Positions 48,484 through 58,163 are shown, counted from the stretch's first letter. The stretch is 64,000 nt of DNA from an uncultured Lachnospiraceae bacterium (GCA_910587635.1 CAJUNB010000027.1:1-64000); one strand, 5' to 3'. Numbers and translations: made by a program. Notes: generated by a model from the sequence alone, not told the origin.

Positions 48484-49626
48484 TTATTCTTGCGATGCTT
48501 CCTGCGCGATTACTGCTTCGATATCTACGGAAACAACATCCGCATCTTCCTCTTTTACCTCTTCCTTTGGCTCAGGAGCCAAAAGAGCTTTCATACTCAG
48601 GCTGATCTTTTTGCTTTCTTCATTAAAATCAACTACTTTTGCAGTGATACTCTCGCCAATTTTAAGTACATCAGAAGGTTTTTCCACATGTTCTTTGGAA
48701 ATCTGTGAAACATGAAGAAGCGCATCCACGCCAGTCTCCAACTCTACAAAAGCACCAAAATCTGTCATTCTTGCTACCGTTCCGGTTACAATATTACCCA
48801 CCGCATATTTGGAAGCTGCATCTTTCCAGGGATTTGCATCTGCAAATTTAAGGCTCAATGCAATTTTCGTCCCGGAAATCTCTTTAATTAGCACTTTCAT
48901 CTCGTCGCCGACTTTAAATACTTTTTTCGGATTCTCTACTCTTCCCCATGACATCTCGGAGATATGAAGCAGGCCGTCCACACCGCCAAGATCGATAAAC
49001 GCACCAAAGTCTGTCACATTTTTAACGACGCCGGATACCGTATCGCCTTCTTTGATTCTTTCAAACAGCTCTTTCTGCAGCTCCGCTTTCTTTGCAACAA
49101 TAAGCTGCTTTCTATCTCCGATATATCTTCTTCTTCTCGGATTGTATTCACTGATTACAAATTCAATTTCCTGATCCGCATATTTGGTCAAATCTTTTTC
49201 ATACGTATCCGATACAAGACTTGCGGGAATAAAAATTCTGACTTCTTCTACAATAACACTCAAGCCACCATCCAGCACCTGAGCAACTTTTGCTTTCAAT
49301 ACCTCTTTATTATTATATGCCTCTTCGATGCGCTTATTGCCCCTGTCTGCCGCAAGACGCTTATAAGTTAAAAGGACCTGACCCTCACTATCGTTTACTT
49401 TGAACACTTTCACTTCCATCGTATCGCCTACATGCAATACGGATGTCAAATCCACACTTGAATCATTTGTATACTCATTCTTTGTAAGAATACCGTCCGA
49501 TTTATATCCGATATTCAGAATCGCCTCATCGGGTTTTACATCAATAACCGTACCCTCGACTACCTCCCCTGAATGAATTGTTCTGAATGATTCGTCTAAC
49601 ATTTGTTCAAAAGTTAACTCTGACAT
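48484..49626 (-). CDS. rpsA: S1-domain RNA-binding protein (ribosomal protein S1 homologue)
   Basis: The 380-aa protein carries four S1 repeats: GEVVEGTVIDVKPDEAILNI, VLKAKVAQVLDGGLSVIV, GDTVSGVVKNVTDFGAFIDL and GNIVTGTVARMTDFGAFVEL, and an acidic end. The ATG at 49626 follows GAGGAGG; its first codons overlap the end of ispH by 20 bp. In many Clostridia IspH and S1 are one fused protein; here they are separate but overlapping. It binds mRNA or rRNA; whether it is a true ribosomal protein is not shown. Confidence 0.94.
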   Translation of the reverse strand: MSELTFEQMLDESFRTIHSGEVVEGTVIDVKPDEAILNIGYKSDGILTKNEYTNDSSVDLTSVLHVGDTMEVKVFKVNDSEGQVLLTYKRLAADRGNKRIEEAYNNKEVLKAKVAQVLDGGLSVIVEEVRIFIPASLVSDTYEKDLTKYADQEIEFVISEYNPRRRRYIGDRKQLIVAKKAELQKELFERIKEGDTVSGVVKNVTDFGAFIDLGGVDGLLHISEMSWGRVENPKKVFKVGDEMKVLIKEISGTKIALSLKFADANPWKDAASKYAVGNIVTGTVARMTDFGAFVELETGVDALLHVSQISKEHVEKPSDVLKIGESITAKVVDFNEESKKISLSMKALLAPEPKEEVKEEDADVVSVDIEAVIAQEASQE

Positions 49627-50455
49627 AATTTTGAACCTCCTCAATTATATTATTCGGGGTCGATGCCCCTGCCGTAATGCCTACTCGAATAACAGAATCT
49701 GGGAAGTCCAATCGCAAGCCGTCCAGTGTCTGTATAAAACAGGTATTCTCACATTCTTTCCTGCATATTTCATACAGCTTTTTTGTATTAGAACTGTGAT
49801 TTCCTCCTATTACTATCATCGCATCGACTTGGGAAGCAATGACCTTCGCTTCCGCCTGTCTCTCCTCAGTCGCATTACATATAGTATTCACAACATTAAC
49901 ATTATAACCTTTTTTTTGAATAATTTCAACTAATTCTTGAAATTTATTGTAGTTAAATGTCGTCTGTGATACAAGACAAATATCTTTTTCTTCAGGACAG
50001 AAGAAGTTTTCCGCCTCTTTTTCCGATTCTATAATAACCGCCGGCGTCTCTGACCATCCCATGATTCCCTCTACTTCCGGGTGCCCGGGATTGCCGATAA
50101 TGATGATCTGTCTGCCCGCCCGACTCTCCTTTTCTACGATCTTATGGATACGCTTTACAAAGGGACAGGTAGCGTCCACGCATTCCAATCCCTTCTCCTC
50201 TATCTTTCTCCCAATCTCTCTTGAAACTCCATGGGAACGGATAACGACGGTTCCTTCCGTCAGCGCTTCCAGCTCCTCATCACAGGTGAGTACCTTGACC
50301 CCCTTTTTTTCCAGGTCTTTGACCACCTCTTCATTGTGGATAATAGGACCGTACGTGTAAATCTGCTTACCTTTTCCTATTTGCTCATATACGGTATCTA
50401 CCGCCCGCTTCACTCCAAAGCAAAAACCGGCGCTTTCTGCAAGAATGACTTCCAT
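49607..50455 (-). CDS. ispH: 4-hydroxy-3-methylbut-2-enyl diphosphate reductase
   Basis: IspH is the last enzyme of the MEP isoprenoid pathway, a [4Fe-4S] protein. The 282-aa form has the three cluster cysteines in GFCFGVKRAVD (Cys12), DATCPFVKRIH (about Cys96) and NTICNATEERQ (about Cys193), plus the catalytic Glu in that last motif and the SSNTKKLYE substrate loop. It is between cmk and the S1 gene, with 2 bp and overlapping spacing. Confidence 0.98.
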   Translation of the reverse strand: MEVILAESAGFCFGVKRAVDTVYEQIGKGKQIYTYGPIIHNEEVVKDLEKKGVKVLTCDEELEALTEGTVVIRSHGVSREIGRKIEEKGLECVDATCPFVKRIHKIVEKESRAGRQIIIIGNPGHPEVEGIMGWSETPAVIIESEKEAENFFCPEEKDICLVSQTTFNYNKFQELVEIIQKKGYNVNVVNTICNATEERQAEAKVIASQVDAMIVIGGNHSSNTKKLYEICRKECENTCFIQTLDGLRLDFPDSVIRVGITAGASTPNNIIEEVQNYVRVNF

Positions 50456-50457
50456 CG

Positions 50458-51132
50458 TTATCTTTCATATCCCTTCTGTCTGCACAGCTCTATGACCGTC
50501 ATGACCGCTTCTTCGATATCCATATCAGAGGTATCGATTAGCACTGCGTCTTCCGCCTGTTTCAAAGGAGAGATCTCTCTCGTCATATCTCTTCTGTCCC
50601 TGTCACGGATATCAGCTTCAATAGCAGCTAAGGCACACTGTTCCCCCTTGGCAGTGAGCTCACCAAAACGTCTTTTTGCCCTGACTTCCACACTGGCTGT
50701 CAGATATATCTTTATCTCAGCCGATGGGAGAACACACGTTCCGATATCTCTTCCATCCATGACTACATTTTCTCTCTTTGCCAGCGCCTGCTGCAGACTG
50801 ACCAGCTTTTTTCTCACATTGGCATTGGCGGAACTGATGGATGCCATTTTACTCACTTCTTCCGTCCGTATGAGCTTATTGACATTTTCTCCATTTAGCA
50901 ATACCACCTGTTCTCCATTTTCATACCGGATTGTGATGTCCGCTTCCTGACATTGTTCATTGATCTTCTCCATCTCTTCCGGCTTTACATGATTACGAAG
51001 TAAAAACAATGCCATTGCACGGTACATGGCTCCGGTATCCACATAAATATAATTCATCCTCTTGGCAACTGCCTTGGCTATCGTACTTTTTCCGGCCCCT
51101 GCCGGTCCGTCAATCGCAATATTATAACTCAT
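50458..51132 (-). CDS. cmk: cytidylate kinase
   Basis: The 224-aa P-loop kinase phosphorylates CMP and dCMP. It shows GPAGAGKSTIAKAVA (residues about 9-23), the NMP-binding segment VDTGAMYRAMALF, MDGRDIGTCVLPSAE and RAKRRFGEL. It overlaps the flavoprotein gene upstream by 4 bp. The cmk-ispH-rpsA order is a known Clostridia arrangement. Confidence 0.98.
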   Translation of the reverse strand: MSYNIAIDGPAGAGKSTIAKAVAKRMNYIYVDTGAMYRAMALFLLRNHVKPEEMEKINEQCQEADITIRYENGEQVVLLNGENVNKLIRTEEVSKMASISSANANVRKKLVSLQQALAKRENVVMDGRDIGTCVLPSAEIKIYLTASVEVRAKRRFGELTAKGEQCALAAIEADIRDRDRRDMTREISPLKQAEDAVLIDTSDMDIEEAVMTVIELCRQKGYER

Positions 51133-52376
51133 ATATGCCCTCCTGCTGCATTTTCTCCCGCAATATATCCTGTAGACCAGGCGATCTGCAAATTAAATCC
51201 TCCGGTCAAAGCATCCAAATCCAATACTTCTCCCGCAAAGTAAAGTCCCTGTACCAGCCTGGATTCCATTGTCGAAGGATTCACCTCCTTTACGTCTACC
51301 CCGCCCATTGTAATGACCGCTTCCTCATATCCTCTCGTCCCTGTGACTTCCATCCTCCAGTGCTTAATGAGAAAAGCAAAACGCTTTCTCTCTTCTCTTG
51401 TAATTTCATGCACCGGTTTGTCCTGTTCAATTCCCGACAATGCTATCATAACCGGGACGAGTCGGGTCGGAAACAGACCCCCTAAAGCATTTTTAAACAG
51501 TTTATTCTGATTGGCGGAAAAATCCCGCAGCAATCTTTTATCCAATTGTTCTTCTGTCAGAGCCGGTTTCAGGTCCAATTCCAAATAGCACATGCTATCT
51601 TCCCATTTTCCATCAAAATAGCTGCTGGCACTTAATACCAAGGGACCACTGACTCCGAAATGAGTGAACAGCATCTCGCCAAATCCTTCATAAACAGCCT
51701 TCCCTTTTTCTCCCAAAAAAAGAGAAAGCCCCACGTTTTTCAAAGATAACCCTTGTAATCTTTTCGGATAATCCTCTTGGATGGTAAACGGAACAAGAGA
51801 CGGCCGTGTCGGTACAATACGATGACCTCCATGGAGCGCCATCGCATATCCTTCTCCTGTAGAACCGGTGGACGGATAAGAAAGCCCACCGGTGGCCACT
51901 ATGACCGCGCCTGCTTTTTCTTCTTTCCCATTTTTTAAAACAACACCCTCTACTTTGTTATCCCTGTATATAATATCCTTTACTTCTGTTCCCAGATGAA
52001 GGATTACACCCGTTTTCTCCAACTGTCGCTCCAGTGCCCGGATTACATCAGAAGCATGATCAGAAACCGGAAATACCCGATTTCCCCGTTCCACTTTCAA
52101 AGGGCATCCCATCTCACGAAAAAAATCCATAGTCATAAAATTCGAAAATCCATAAAAGGCACTATACAAAAACTTCGCGTTGTGTCTCACATGATCAAAA
52201 AGCTCTTCTGTATCACAAGCATTGGTCAGATTACACCGGCCTTTTCCGGTAATATAGATCTTTTTTCCGACCTTTTCATTTTTCTCCAGCAAAACCACCC
52301 TGGCTCCACTGCAGGCGGCTCTGTATGCAGCCATCATACCAGCCGCTCCCGCTCCGATTACGATAATATCAGCCAT
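51129..52376 (-). CDS. HI0933/YtfP-family flavoprotein (NAD(P)/FAD-dependent)
   Basis: The product is about 415 aa. The start at 52376 follows GGAAAAGGG; the longer frame has no site. It has the dinucleotide-binding IIVIGAGAAGMMAAYRA, EKNEKVGKKIYITGKGRCNLTNA and a C-terminal GGFNLQIAWSTGYIAG FAD motif. Members are widespread with unknown substrate. It overlaps the rpiR-type gene at its start and cmk at its end. Confidence 0.94.
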   Translation of the reverse strand: MADIIVIGAGAAGMMAAYRAACSGARVVLLEKNEKVGKKIYITGKGRCNLTNACDTEELFDHVRHNAKFLYSAFYGFSNFMTMDFFREMGCPLKVERGNRVFPVSDHASDVIRALERQLEKTGVILHLGTEVKDIIYRDNKVEGVVLKNGKEEKAGAVIVATGGLSYPSTGSTGEGYAMALHGGHRIVPTRPSLVPFTIQEDYPKRLQGLSLKNVGLSLFLGEKGKAVYEGFGEMLFTHFGVSGPLVLSASSYFDGKWEDSMCYLELDLKPALTEEQLDKRLLRDFSANQNKLFKNALGGLFPTRLVPVMIALSGIEQDKPVHEITREERKRFAFLIKHWRMEVTGTRGYEEAVITMGGVDVKEVNPSTMESRLVQGLYFAGEVLDLDALTGGFNLQIAWSTGYIAGENAAGGHI

Positions 52377-53298
52377 CTGTTTCCCTTTTCCATGTTTCTC
52401 CCATAACCGGTTCCTCTCCGATAAAGTTAATCTCATCGTGGATACCGATCTCATAATTATTCCATACCGCTTCCAGGATTTCCAGCTCTTGTTTCACTTC
52501 TTCGGGACATTTTACACAGAGAGCCACCACAAGCGCATTGATGACACTCAAGGGCGCCACAAGAGAATCTACTATCGACACCATATCACTCCTTGCCAGC
52601 AAATTACAGGAAGAATACAGATTCATCGGGGAATGAATGCTGTCAGTTATTGTAATTACCTTCGCATTTCTGTCATTGGCAAATTCCATTGCTTTCAGTG
52701 TACGCATGGAATACCTGGGAAAACTGATACCGATCATCGCATCCCTTTCATCAATCCGTATAATCTGTTCAAATATTTCGCTAATATTGGTAGTTCTGAC
52801 AAGGTGTACACTCCCCCGAATCATATTCAAATAAAAACTCAAAAAATCCGCAAGAGGTTCGCAGCTTCTAATACCGACTATATAGACTGTCTTCGCCTGT
52901 AAAATAATGTCCACTGCCGTTTCAAACGCATCCGGGTCCAAATGCTCCATCGTATGCTGGAGCTTTTCAATATCTGCAGCTAATACGGCGTTTAATATTT
53001 CTGACTGTGTACTTTTACCATACCTGGCACTTATTTTCTGTACCCGGCTCAATTTACTCTGCACCCACGCTTCCAGTGCTTTCTGAAGTTCAGGATATCC
53101 TTCATAATCCAGCCCTGAGGCAAATCGAACAACAGTAGATTCACTGATTCCCAGCTCCTCCCCCATTCTGGCCGCTGTCATAAACACTGCCTGTTCATAA
53201 TGATCTGCGATAAAAGCCGCAATCCGTTTGTGACTTTTACTCATAGAAGCATACCTGTCATTGATACGGGTAATTACATCGCTTCTGTCTCCTTTCAT
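52369..53298 (-). CDS. RpiR/MurR-family transcriptional regulator
   Basis: The 309-aa protein has an N-terminal helix-turn-helix (AARMGEELGISESTVVRFA, residues about 41-60) and a C-terminal SIS sugar-phosphate-binding domain (VYIVGIRSCEPLADFL; VIGISFPRYSMRT-like). Such regulators respond to phosphosugars. It lies 4 bp after a TetR-type regulator and overlaps the flavoprotein gene, so two regulators lead this operon. Confidence 0.93.
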   Translation of the reverse strand: MKGDRSDVITRINDRYASMSKSHKRIAAFIADHYEQAVFMTAARMGEELGISESTVVRFASGLDYEGYPELQKALEAWVQSKLSRVQKISARYGKSTQSEILNAVLAADIEKLQHTMEHLDPDAFETAVDIILQAKTVYIVGIRSCEPLADFLSFYLNMIRGSVHLVRTTNISEIFEQIIRIDERDAMIGISFPRYSMRTLKAMEFANDRNAKVITITDSIHSPMNLYSSCNLLARSDMVSIVDSLVAPLSVINALVVALCVKCPEEVKQELEILEAVWNNYEIGIHDEINFIGEEPVMGETWKRETDG

Positions 53299-53301
53299 AA
53301 A

Positions 53302-53859
53302 TTAATCCACAGCTCCCGCATATGCCCTATAAGCATCTTTTAATAAATACAATGTTTCTTCCTCTGACAGATCATAGTCTCCTGTCAGAGACATACAGGC
53401 CGCTCCGTGAATAAAAATCCATATTTTCATAAAAAGCTCACCAGGACTTTTGACACCTTCCGTCTTTGCCTTTGCTGCATCCCGACTGACAATTCCTCCA
53501 TTCCCATTCAACAGCTCATACATACTCCGCCCGCCTCGATGTTCTGATAAAAATAACAGGCGAAATACATTTTTTTCCAATGTGGCAAAGCGTATGTATA
53601 CCATTCCCAAGTTAATAAAAGGTAACTCTTCTGTAAAAGAACATTCCCTGTAAAAGTCTTCAAAAAAAACAATTGCTCTTTTATAGATTTCTCCAATCAA
53701 TTGGTCCATATTTTCATATAGCCGAAAAATAGGTTGTGTAGAACACCCTACCTTTGCCGCCAGTTTTCTAGCTGTTACCTGTTCGAATCCCTCTTCTCTC
53801 ATCAGCACAAATGCATTATCCAAAATCATGTTTTCCGTAACAGTTGCTTTTCTTGCCAT
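53302..53859 (-). CDS. TetR/AcrR-family transcriptional regulator
   Basis: The 185-aa protein has an N-terminal helix-turn-helix (ILDNAFVLMREEGFEQVTAR then KLAAKVGCSTQPIFRLYENM) and a divergent helical ligand domain. The start at 53859 follows AAAGGAG; the longer frame crosses the operator-like motif. Its own promoter overlaps an imperfect palindrome (53886-53903), suggesting autoregulation. First gene of the long operon through cheR. Confidence 0.92.
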   Translation of the reverse strand: MARKATVTENMILDNAFVLMREEGFEQVTARKLAAKVGCSTQPIFRLYENMDQLIGEIYKRAIVFFEDFYRECSFTEELPFINLGMVYIRFATLEKNVFRLLFLSEHRGGRSMYELLNGNGGIVSRDAAKAKTEGVKSPGELFMKIWIFIHGAACMSLTGDYDLSEEETLYLLKDAYRAYAGAVD

Positions 53860-53885
53860 ATTTTTCTCCTTTGACACTGTTTCTC

Positions 53886-53903
53886 TGTTCACTGAAGGTA
53901 ACA
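53886..53903. promoter_or_regulatory. candidate tetR operator (18-bp shared motif)
   Basis: TGTTCACTGAAGGTAACA is imperfectly palindromic (12 of 18 positions, TGTT/AACA outside and CT/AG inside). It overlaps the predicted transcription start of the tetR-type gene, the usual position for a TetR operator. Related sequences occur at 126-143, 43922-43972 and 55422-55472. Confidence 0.5.
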
Positions 53904-53909
53904 TTTGTT

Positions 53910-53938
53910 ATTCTATATCAAATACACACGATTGTCAA
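53910..53938 (-). promoter_or_regulatory. sigma-A promoter of the tetR-to-cheR operon
   Basis: On the minus strand TTGACA (53933-53938), 17-nt spacer, TAGAAT (53910-53915). Start of transcription would be near 53903. Confidence 0.8.
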
Positions 53939-53980
53939 GAATTCCCAGAAAAACCTGTAATATTTTGTCTGACTGTGCCT

Positions 53981-55297
53981 CTATTCGCTCAGCCATGGAA
54001 CCCTAATATTCTGATCTGGATAGATCAGGTCTGGATTGTTCAGATGGTTGTACTCTATAAAGGAAGGAAAATCATATTTCCAGGCATTTTCTTTTCCATG
54101 CTGTTTATAAATTTTCCACATATTTTCTCCTTCTCTTACCACATGCACATAATCTGACTCTCGAAAAGTCTGCATCATAACAGACAGCACATGCCTGCAG
54201 CCCTCTTTCTGCAAAGATTCTTTTCTGATTCTGGATGCCATGTACCATCCGCCTGCCCCTTTTTTCATAAGCGGTATGGCAAGTGTCAGTTCATAAATAT
54301 CGGTTGTCCCCTGCCAGATGAGATATTCATATTTTCCTTTTGTTTCTTTTTTACATTCCCAGTCAATCTTCTGATCTACACCCGGCGGTAACAACAAGTC
54401 AAAATCCGCTCCACAGGCTTCCACATAGGCACGTACCTTTTTTTCATCCGAAAAGTCCTGATCGGGTATCTGACTAATCCATGTCTCGCCCAGATCTTTT
54501 TCCGGGTCTTCCGTCAGACTCCAGAGGCCGCTTTCCGCAGACCAGATCCGATAGTGGGCATCATCCCACCCTTCTTCTCCCTGTACCAGAAATACCTTCG
54601 TAATATCTATTGTCGCCACAGTCACCTGTTCACCGGTCTCTGCCTTTGTTGTCAATATATAGTTCAAATCCCACCAGCTCGTATTGTCTGATTTTCTGTC
54701 CGTTCTTCCTCCACCAGTAAAAATCAGCGTATATTCCCTCTCCTTTGGATGGATCTCAGGATAACCAGACAGGAACTCCTCCAGTGGCTTCTGGAAATAT
54801 CCTTCCCGGATCAGCCTGCGCGCCGTCTCCATTCCCGCCTCAAACTCAGGGACATCTTCTCCCACCACATTGTGCCATTTATCCTTTGTCTCCCATTCTT
54901 TCTCTGTATACTCTTCTGTTGAAAATATAGGAACTCCGAAGGCTCTTGTTCTCATATCTCCCCCTGGCACGGAAACCCATATGTTATTCAGATTCATAGT
55001 GGAGACCTCTTCTTCTTTCCGGCTGCCATCGCTCTGCTCCACTTTTATCATCTCGCTATACGTATCCTTTATATTGCAGACAAGCCCCATATATTCTACG
55101 TTATCTGGCAGCGGCTCTCCATCATCCACTACTTTAATTTTTGGAAATCCCCCCGCCTTTTTCCCGCTGCTCTCTTTGGCCGATACTACAGGTGTATGTA
55201 AAATCCCCGGTAACATGAAGCTTCCGTCGGATACCGTTTCCATCGTGATTACCGCTCCCAATAAAAAGGCCACTGCTATTTTTCTTCTTTTTCCCAT
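53981..55297 (-). CDS. secreted protein with C-terminal LysM domain
   Basis: The 438-aa protein has an N-terminal signal peptide (basic GKRRK, hydrophobic stretch; possible cleavage after VVSA at about residue 39). The middle (about 50-370) is mixed alpha/beta with no family I recognise. The end is a LysM module, YVHVVREGENMWKIYKQHG to IYPDQNIRVPW (about 380-435), which binds peptidoglycan. It is monocistronic, between the TetR operon and the decarboxylase terminator. A cell-wall-attached role is likely. Confidence 0.85.
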   Translation of the reverse strand: MGKRRKIAVAFLLGAVITMETVSDGSFMLPGILHTPVVSAKESSGKKAGGFPKIKVVDDGEPLPDNVEYMGLVCNIKDTYSEMIKVEQSDGSRKEEEVSTMNLNNIWVSVPGGDMRTRAFGVPIFSTEEYTEKEWETKDKWHNVVGEDVPEFEAGMETARRLIREGYFQKPLEEFLSGYPEIHPKEREYTLIFTGGGRTDRKSDNTSWWDLNYILTTKAETGEQVTVATIDITKVFLVQGEEGWDDAHYRIWSAESGLWSLTEDPEKDLGETWISQIPDQDFSDEKKVRAYVEACGADFDLLLPPGVDQKIDWECKKETKGKYEYLIWQGTTDIYELTLAIPLMKKGAGGWYMASRIRKESLQKEGCRHVLSVMMQTFRESDYVHVVREGENMWKIYKQHGKENAWKYDFPSFIEYNHLNNPDLIYPDQNIRVPWLSE

Positions 55298-55421
55298 ACG
55301 TTTTCCCTCTCTTCAGTGCGATCTCTGTTTTTGTTCTATGAGGAATTGCGCAACAATCTACTATGTCGGTTTTCAAAAGGTCGCATTTATGAATTCTCTT
55401 CCTTAGTATTACTTAATGTTC

Positions 55422-55472
55422 CGTTACCCTCAGTGGACAAGGGCACTATCAGCAGTCTTCACTGACCCACAA
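55422..55472. promoter_or_regulatory. inverted pair of the 18-bp motif upstream of the LysM gene
   Basis: A minus-strand copy TGTCCACTGAGGGTAACG (55422-55439) faces a weaker plus-strand copy TCTTCACTGACCCAC (from 55456), with a 16-nt spacer. Geometry is the same as upstream of rnfC. The rest of the 262-bp gap holds no gene; the decarboxylase terminator is at its right end. Confidence 0.45.
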
Positions 55473-55510
55473 TAAAAACAAGACCTTTTGACACCTTAAT
55501 CCATAGTATG

Positions 55511-55540
55511 AAAAAGAATCCCGCAAGCGGGATTCTTTTA
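55511..55540 (-). terminator. terminator of the decarboxylase operon
   Basis: AAAAAGAATCCCGC and GCGGGATTCTTTTA form a near-perfect stem with a tiny loop, followed by T on either strand. It lies about 20 bp after the last gene of the cluster. Confidence 0.95.
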
Positions 55541-55559
55541 TGCAATCACTATTTCCAGA

Positions 55560-56981
55560 CTATACCGGATAAGCACCATTTTTCGTATCAGCCTGGGCAG
55601 GATCTACCTTCTCCTGCTGTGCCTGACGATATTTGAAGAAATCGGTTGCAACCTGAGGGAACAATGCATAGGACAATACGTCTTCATCCTGCTGTTTCCA
55701 CTCTTTCATTTCTGCTTCCAACTTATCCATTTCGTTTTCAATCAAATCAGCCGGACGGCATGTAATTCTTTCTTCACCCGGAATGACTTTATCAATAACT
55801 TCCTGACTCATCGGTTTGATTGTCTGGCCATATTCACCACGAAGAACGGCTTTTGTCTCCTTGGTAGCCATCTTATATCTTTCACCCATCAATACGTTAA
55901 ATACAGCCTGGGTACCGACAATCTGAGAAGAAGGTGTAACGAGAGGCGGCTCACCCAGATCTTTGCGGACAGCCGGAATCTCCCGCAGCACATCGTAATA
56001 TTTGTCTTCTGCATTCTGCTCTTTCAGCTGGCTCACCATGTTGGACAGCATACCACCCGGCACCTGATACAGCAGCGTCTTGATATCCACGCCCATAACC
56101 TTTGGATTGAGCAATCCATTGGCAAGACACTCATCTCTGTATGGTCTGAAATAATCAGCAATCTCTGCCAGCAGATTCTGATCAAACCCTGTGTCATAGG
56201 GAGTCCCCTTAAAAGTCTCTACCATTACTTCCGTCGCTGGCTGTGAAGTTCCGAGAGCAAACGGAGACATTGCACAATCGATCACATCCACACCTGCTTC
56301 TACTGCTTTCAGATATGTCATGGATGCCACACCTGACGTATAGTGAGTATGCAACTGAATCGGAAGATGAGTTGCAGCCTTCATAGCTCCGATCATCTCA
56401 GATGCCTTATAGGGCACTAACAGACCCGCCATATCTTTGATACAGATAGAATCAGCACCCATTTCCTCGATTTTCTTAGCCATACTTACCCAGTATTCCA
56501 TCGTATAAGCATCACCAAGTGTATAGGAAAGAGCCACCTGTGCATGGCCTCTGCCTTCTCTTGCTTTGATTTTGTTCGTTGCATTGACAGCTGCCTGCAG
56601 GTTACGCAGATCATTCAGGCAGTCAAAGATACGGATGATATCAATACCATTGGCAATAGATTTCTCTACAAAGCTGTCTACTACGTCATCCGCATAAGGT
56701 CTGTATCCAAGGATATTCTGACCTCTGAACAACATCTGCAATTTTGTATTCTTAAAACCATCCCTCAGTTTTCTCAATCTGTCCCAGGGATCTTCTTTTA
56801 AGAAACGAAGAGAAGCATCAAATGTAGCGCCGCCCCAGCATTCTACCGCATGATAGCCAACCTTATCCATTTTATCAATGATAGGAAGCATCATATCAGT
56901 GGGCATTCTTGTTGCAATCAAAGACTGATGCGCATCACGCAGAACAGTCTCCATTATTTTAATCGGTTTTTTTCCTTCCAT
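55560..56981 (-). CDS. oxaloacetate/pyruvate carboxyltransferase subunit (OadA/5S type)
   Basis: The 473-aa biotin-dependent carboxyltransferase has an HMGL-like TIM barrel: ETVLRDAHQSLIATRM (from residue 11), carboxyl-transfer Lys in SICIKDMAGLL and metal-binding HTHYTSG, followed by the PYC_OADA conserved domain. It ends without a biotinyl domain; that is a separate gene (58206-58577). It moves a carboxyl group between oxaloacetate/pyruvate and carrier biotin. Last gene of the cluster. Confidence 0.94.
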   Translation of the reverse strand: MEGKKPIKIMETVLRDAHQSLIATRMPTDMMLPIIDKMDKVGYHAVECWGGATFDASLRFLKEDPWDRLRKLRDGFKNTKLQMLFRGQNILGYRPYADDVVDSFVEKSIANGIDIIRIFDCLNDLRNLQAAVNATNKIKAREGRGHAQVALSYTLGDAYTMEYWVSMAKKIEEMGADSICIKDMAGLLVPYKASEMIGAMKAATHLPIQLHTHYTSGVASMTYLKAVEAGVDVIDCAMSPFALGTSQPATEVMVETFKGTPYDTGFDQNLLAEIADYFRPYRDECLANGLLNPKVMGVDIKTLLYQVPGGMLSNMVSQLKEQNAEDKYYDVLREIPAVRKDLGEPPLVTPSSQIVGTQAVFNVLMGERYKMATKETKAVLRGEYGQTIKPMSQEVIDKVIPGEERITCRPADLIENEMDKLEAEMKEWKQQDEDVLSYALFPQVATDFFKYRQAQQEKVDPAQADTKNGAYPV

Positions 56982-57011
56982 TCTCTATTTTCCCTCCTGT
57001 CTAAATTCGTA

Positions 57012-58163
57012 TCAGAATACACCGAATACAGCCATAAATGTTCCGGCCGCCACTGCAGTACCGATAACACCGGCCACGTTAGGTCCCATTGCATGCATCA
57101 GCAGGAAGTTCGTAGGATCTGCCTCAGCTCCCACTTTCTGTGATACTCTGGCTGCCATAGGCACTGCAGACACACCGGCAGAACCAATCAGCGGGTTGAC
57201 CTTACCGCCCGTCAGTTTACACATAGCCTTGCCGAATAGAACCCCGGCTGCCGTACCGAATGCAAAAGCGATCAGTCCCAGAATGACAATAAAAATCGTA
57301 TCCCAGTTCAGAAATGCTTCCGCACTCGTAGTGGCACCTACAGAAGTACCAAGTAAAATAACTACGATATACATAAGCGCATTGGATGCCGTATCCGTAA
57401 GCTGTCTGACAACACCTGACTCTCTGAACAGATTACCAAGCATCAACATACCTACCAACGGAGCCGTTGTAGGAAGTATCATGCAGACTACAATCGTAAC
57501 AATGATGGGGAACAGTATTTTCTCTAACTTGGATACTGGACGCAGCTGCGCCATCTTGATCTTTCTTTCCTTTTCCGTCGTCAAAAGCTTCATAATCGGC
57601 GGCTGGATAATCGGAACAAGGGACATATAGGAATATGCCGCTACCGCTATCGGCCCAAGCAGTGTCGTCTGCCCCAGTTTACTTGCCAGGAAAATAGAAG
57701 TAGGGCCGTCAGCGCCGCCGATAATAGAGATAGCGGCCGCTGCTTTATCATTAAAGCCCATAGCAATCGCTCCGAAATATGCTGCAAAAATACCGAACTG
57801 CGCAGCGGCACCGAGCAAAAAGCTCTTCGGATTCGCAATCAACGGGCCAAAGTCCGTCATCGCACCTACCCCCATGAAAATCAGGGATGGCAGAATCGCC
57901 CATTCATCCAATACGTAGAAATAATACAGCAAACCGCCTACGCCATTGGCAGATTCTGAGGCATGCAGCATAATATCGGGATAGATATTGACAAGCAGCA
58001 TACCAAATGCTATCGGAGTCAAAAGAAGCGGTTCGAATCCTTTTGCAATAGCAAGATACAGAAATACACAAGCTACTACAATCATGGCATAATTTCCGAT
58101 CGTCAGATTGAAAAATGCCGTCTGATGTACTAGATTGTCTAACGTTGTTGCTATATAAGACAT
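57012..58163 (-). CDS. Na+-translocating decarboxylase beta subunit
   Basis: The 383-aa membrane protein has about ten hydrophobic segments. Conserved motifs include [16 protein letters not shown] (residues about 157-172) and a C-terminal GPNVAGVIG, as in OadB/MmdB/GcdB. It decarboxylates carboxybiotin and couples this to Na+ export. It lies between the biotin carrier gene and the OadA-type gene. Confidence 0.96.
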   Translation of the reverse strand: MSYIATTLDNLVHQTAFFNLTIGNYAMIVVACVFLYLAIAKGFEPLLLTPIAFGMLLVNIYPDIMLHASESANGVGGLLYYFYVLDEWAILPSLIFMGVGAMTDFGPLIANPKSFLLGAAAQFGIFAAYFGAIAMGFNDKAAAAISIIGGADGPTSIFLASKLGQTTLLGPIAVAAYSYMSLVPIIQPPIMKLLTTEKERKIKMAQLRPVSKLEKILFPIIVTIVVCMILPTTAPLVGMLMLGNLFRESGVVRQLTDTASNALMYIVVILLGTSVGATTSAEAFLNWDTIFIVILGLIAFAFGTAAGVLFGKAMCKLTGGKVNPLIGSAGVSAVPMAARVSQKVGAEADPTNFLLMHAMGPNVAGVIGTAVAAGTFMAVFGVF

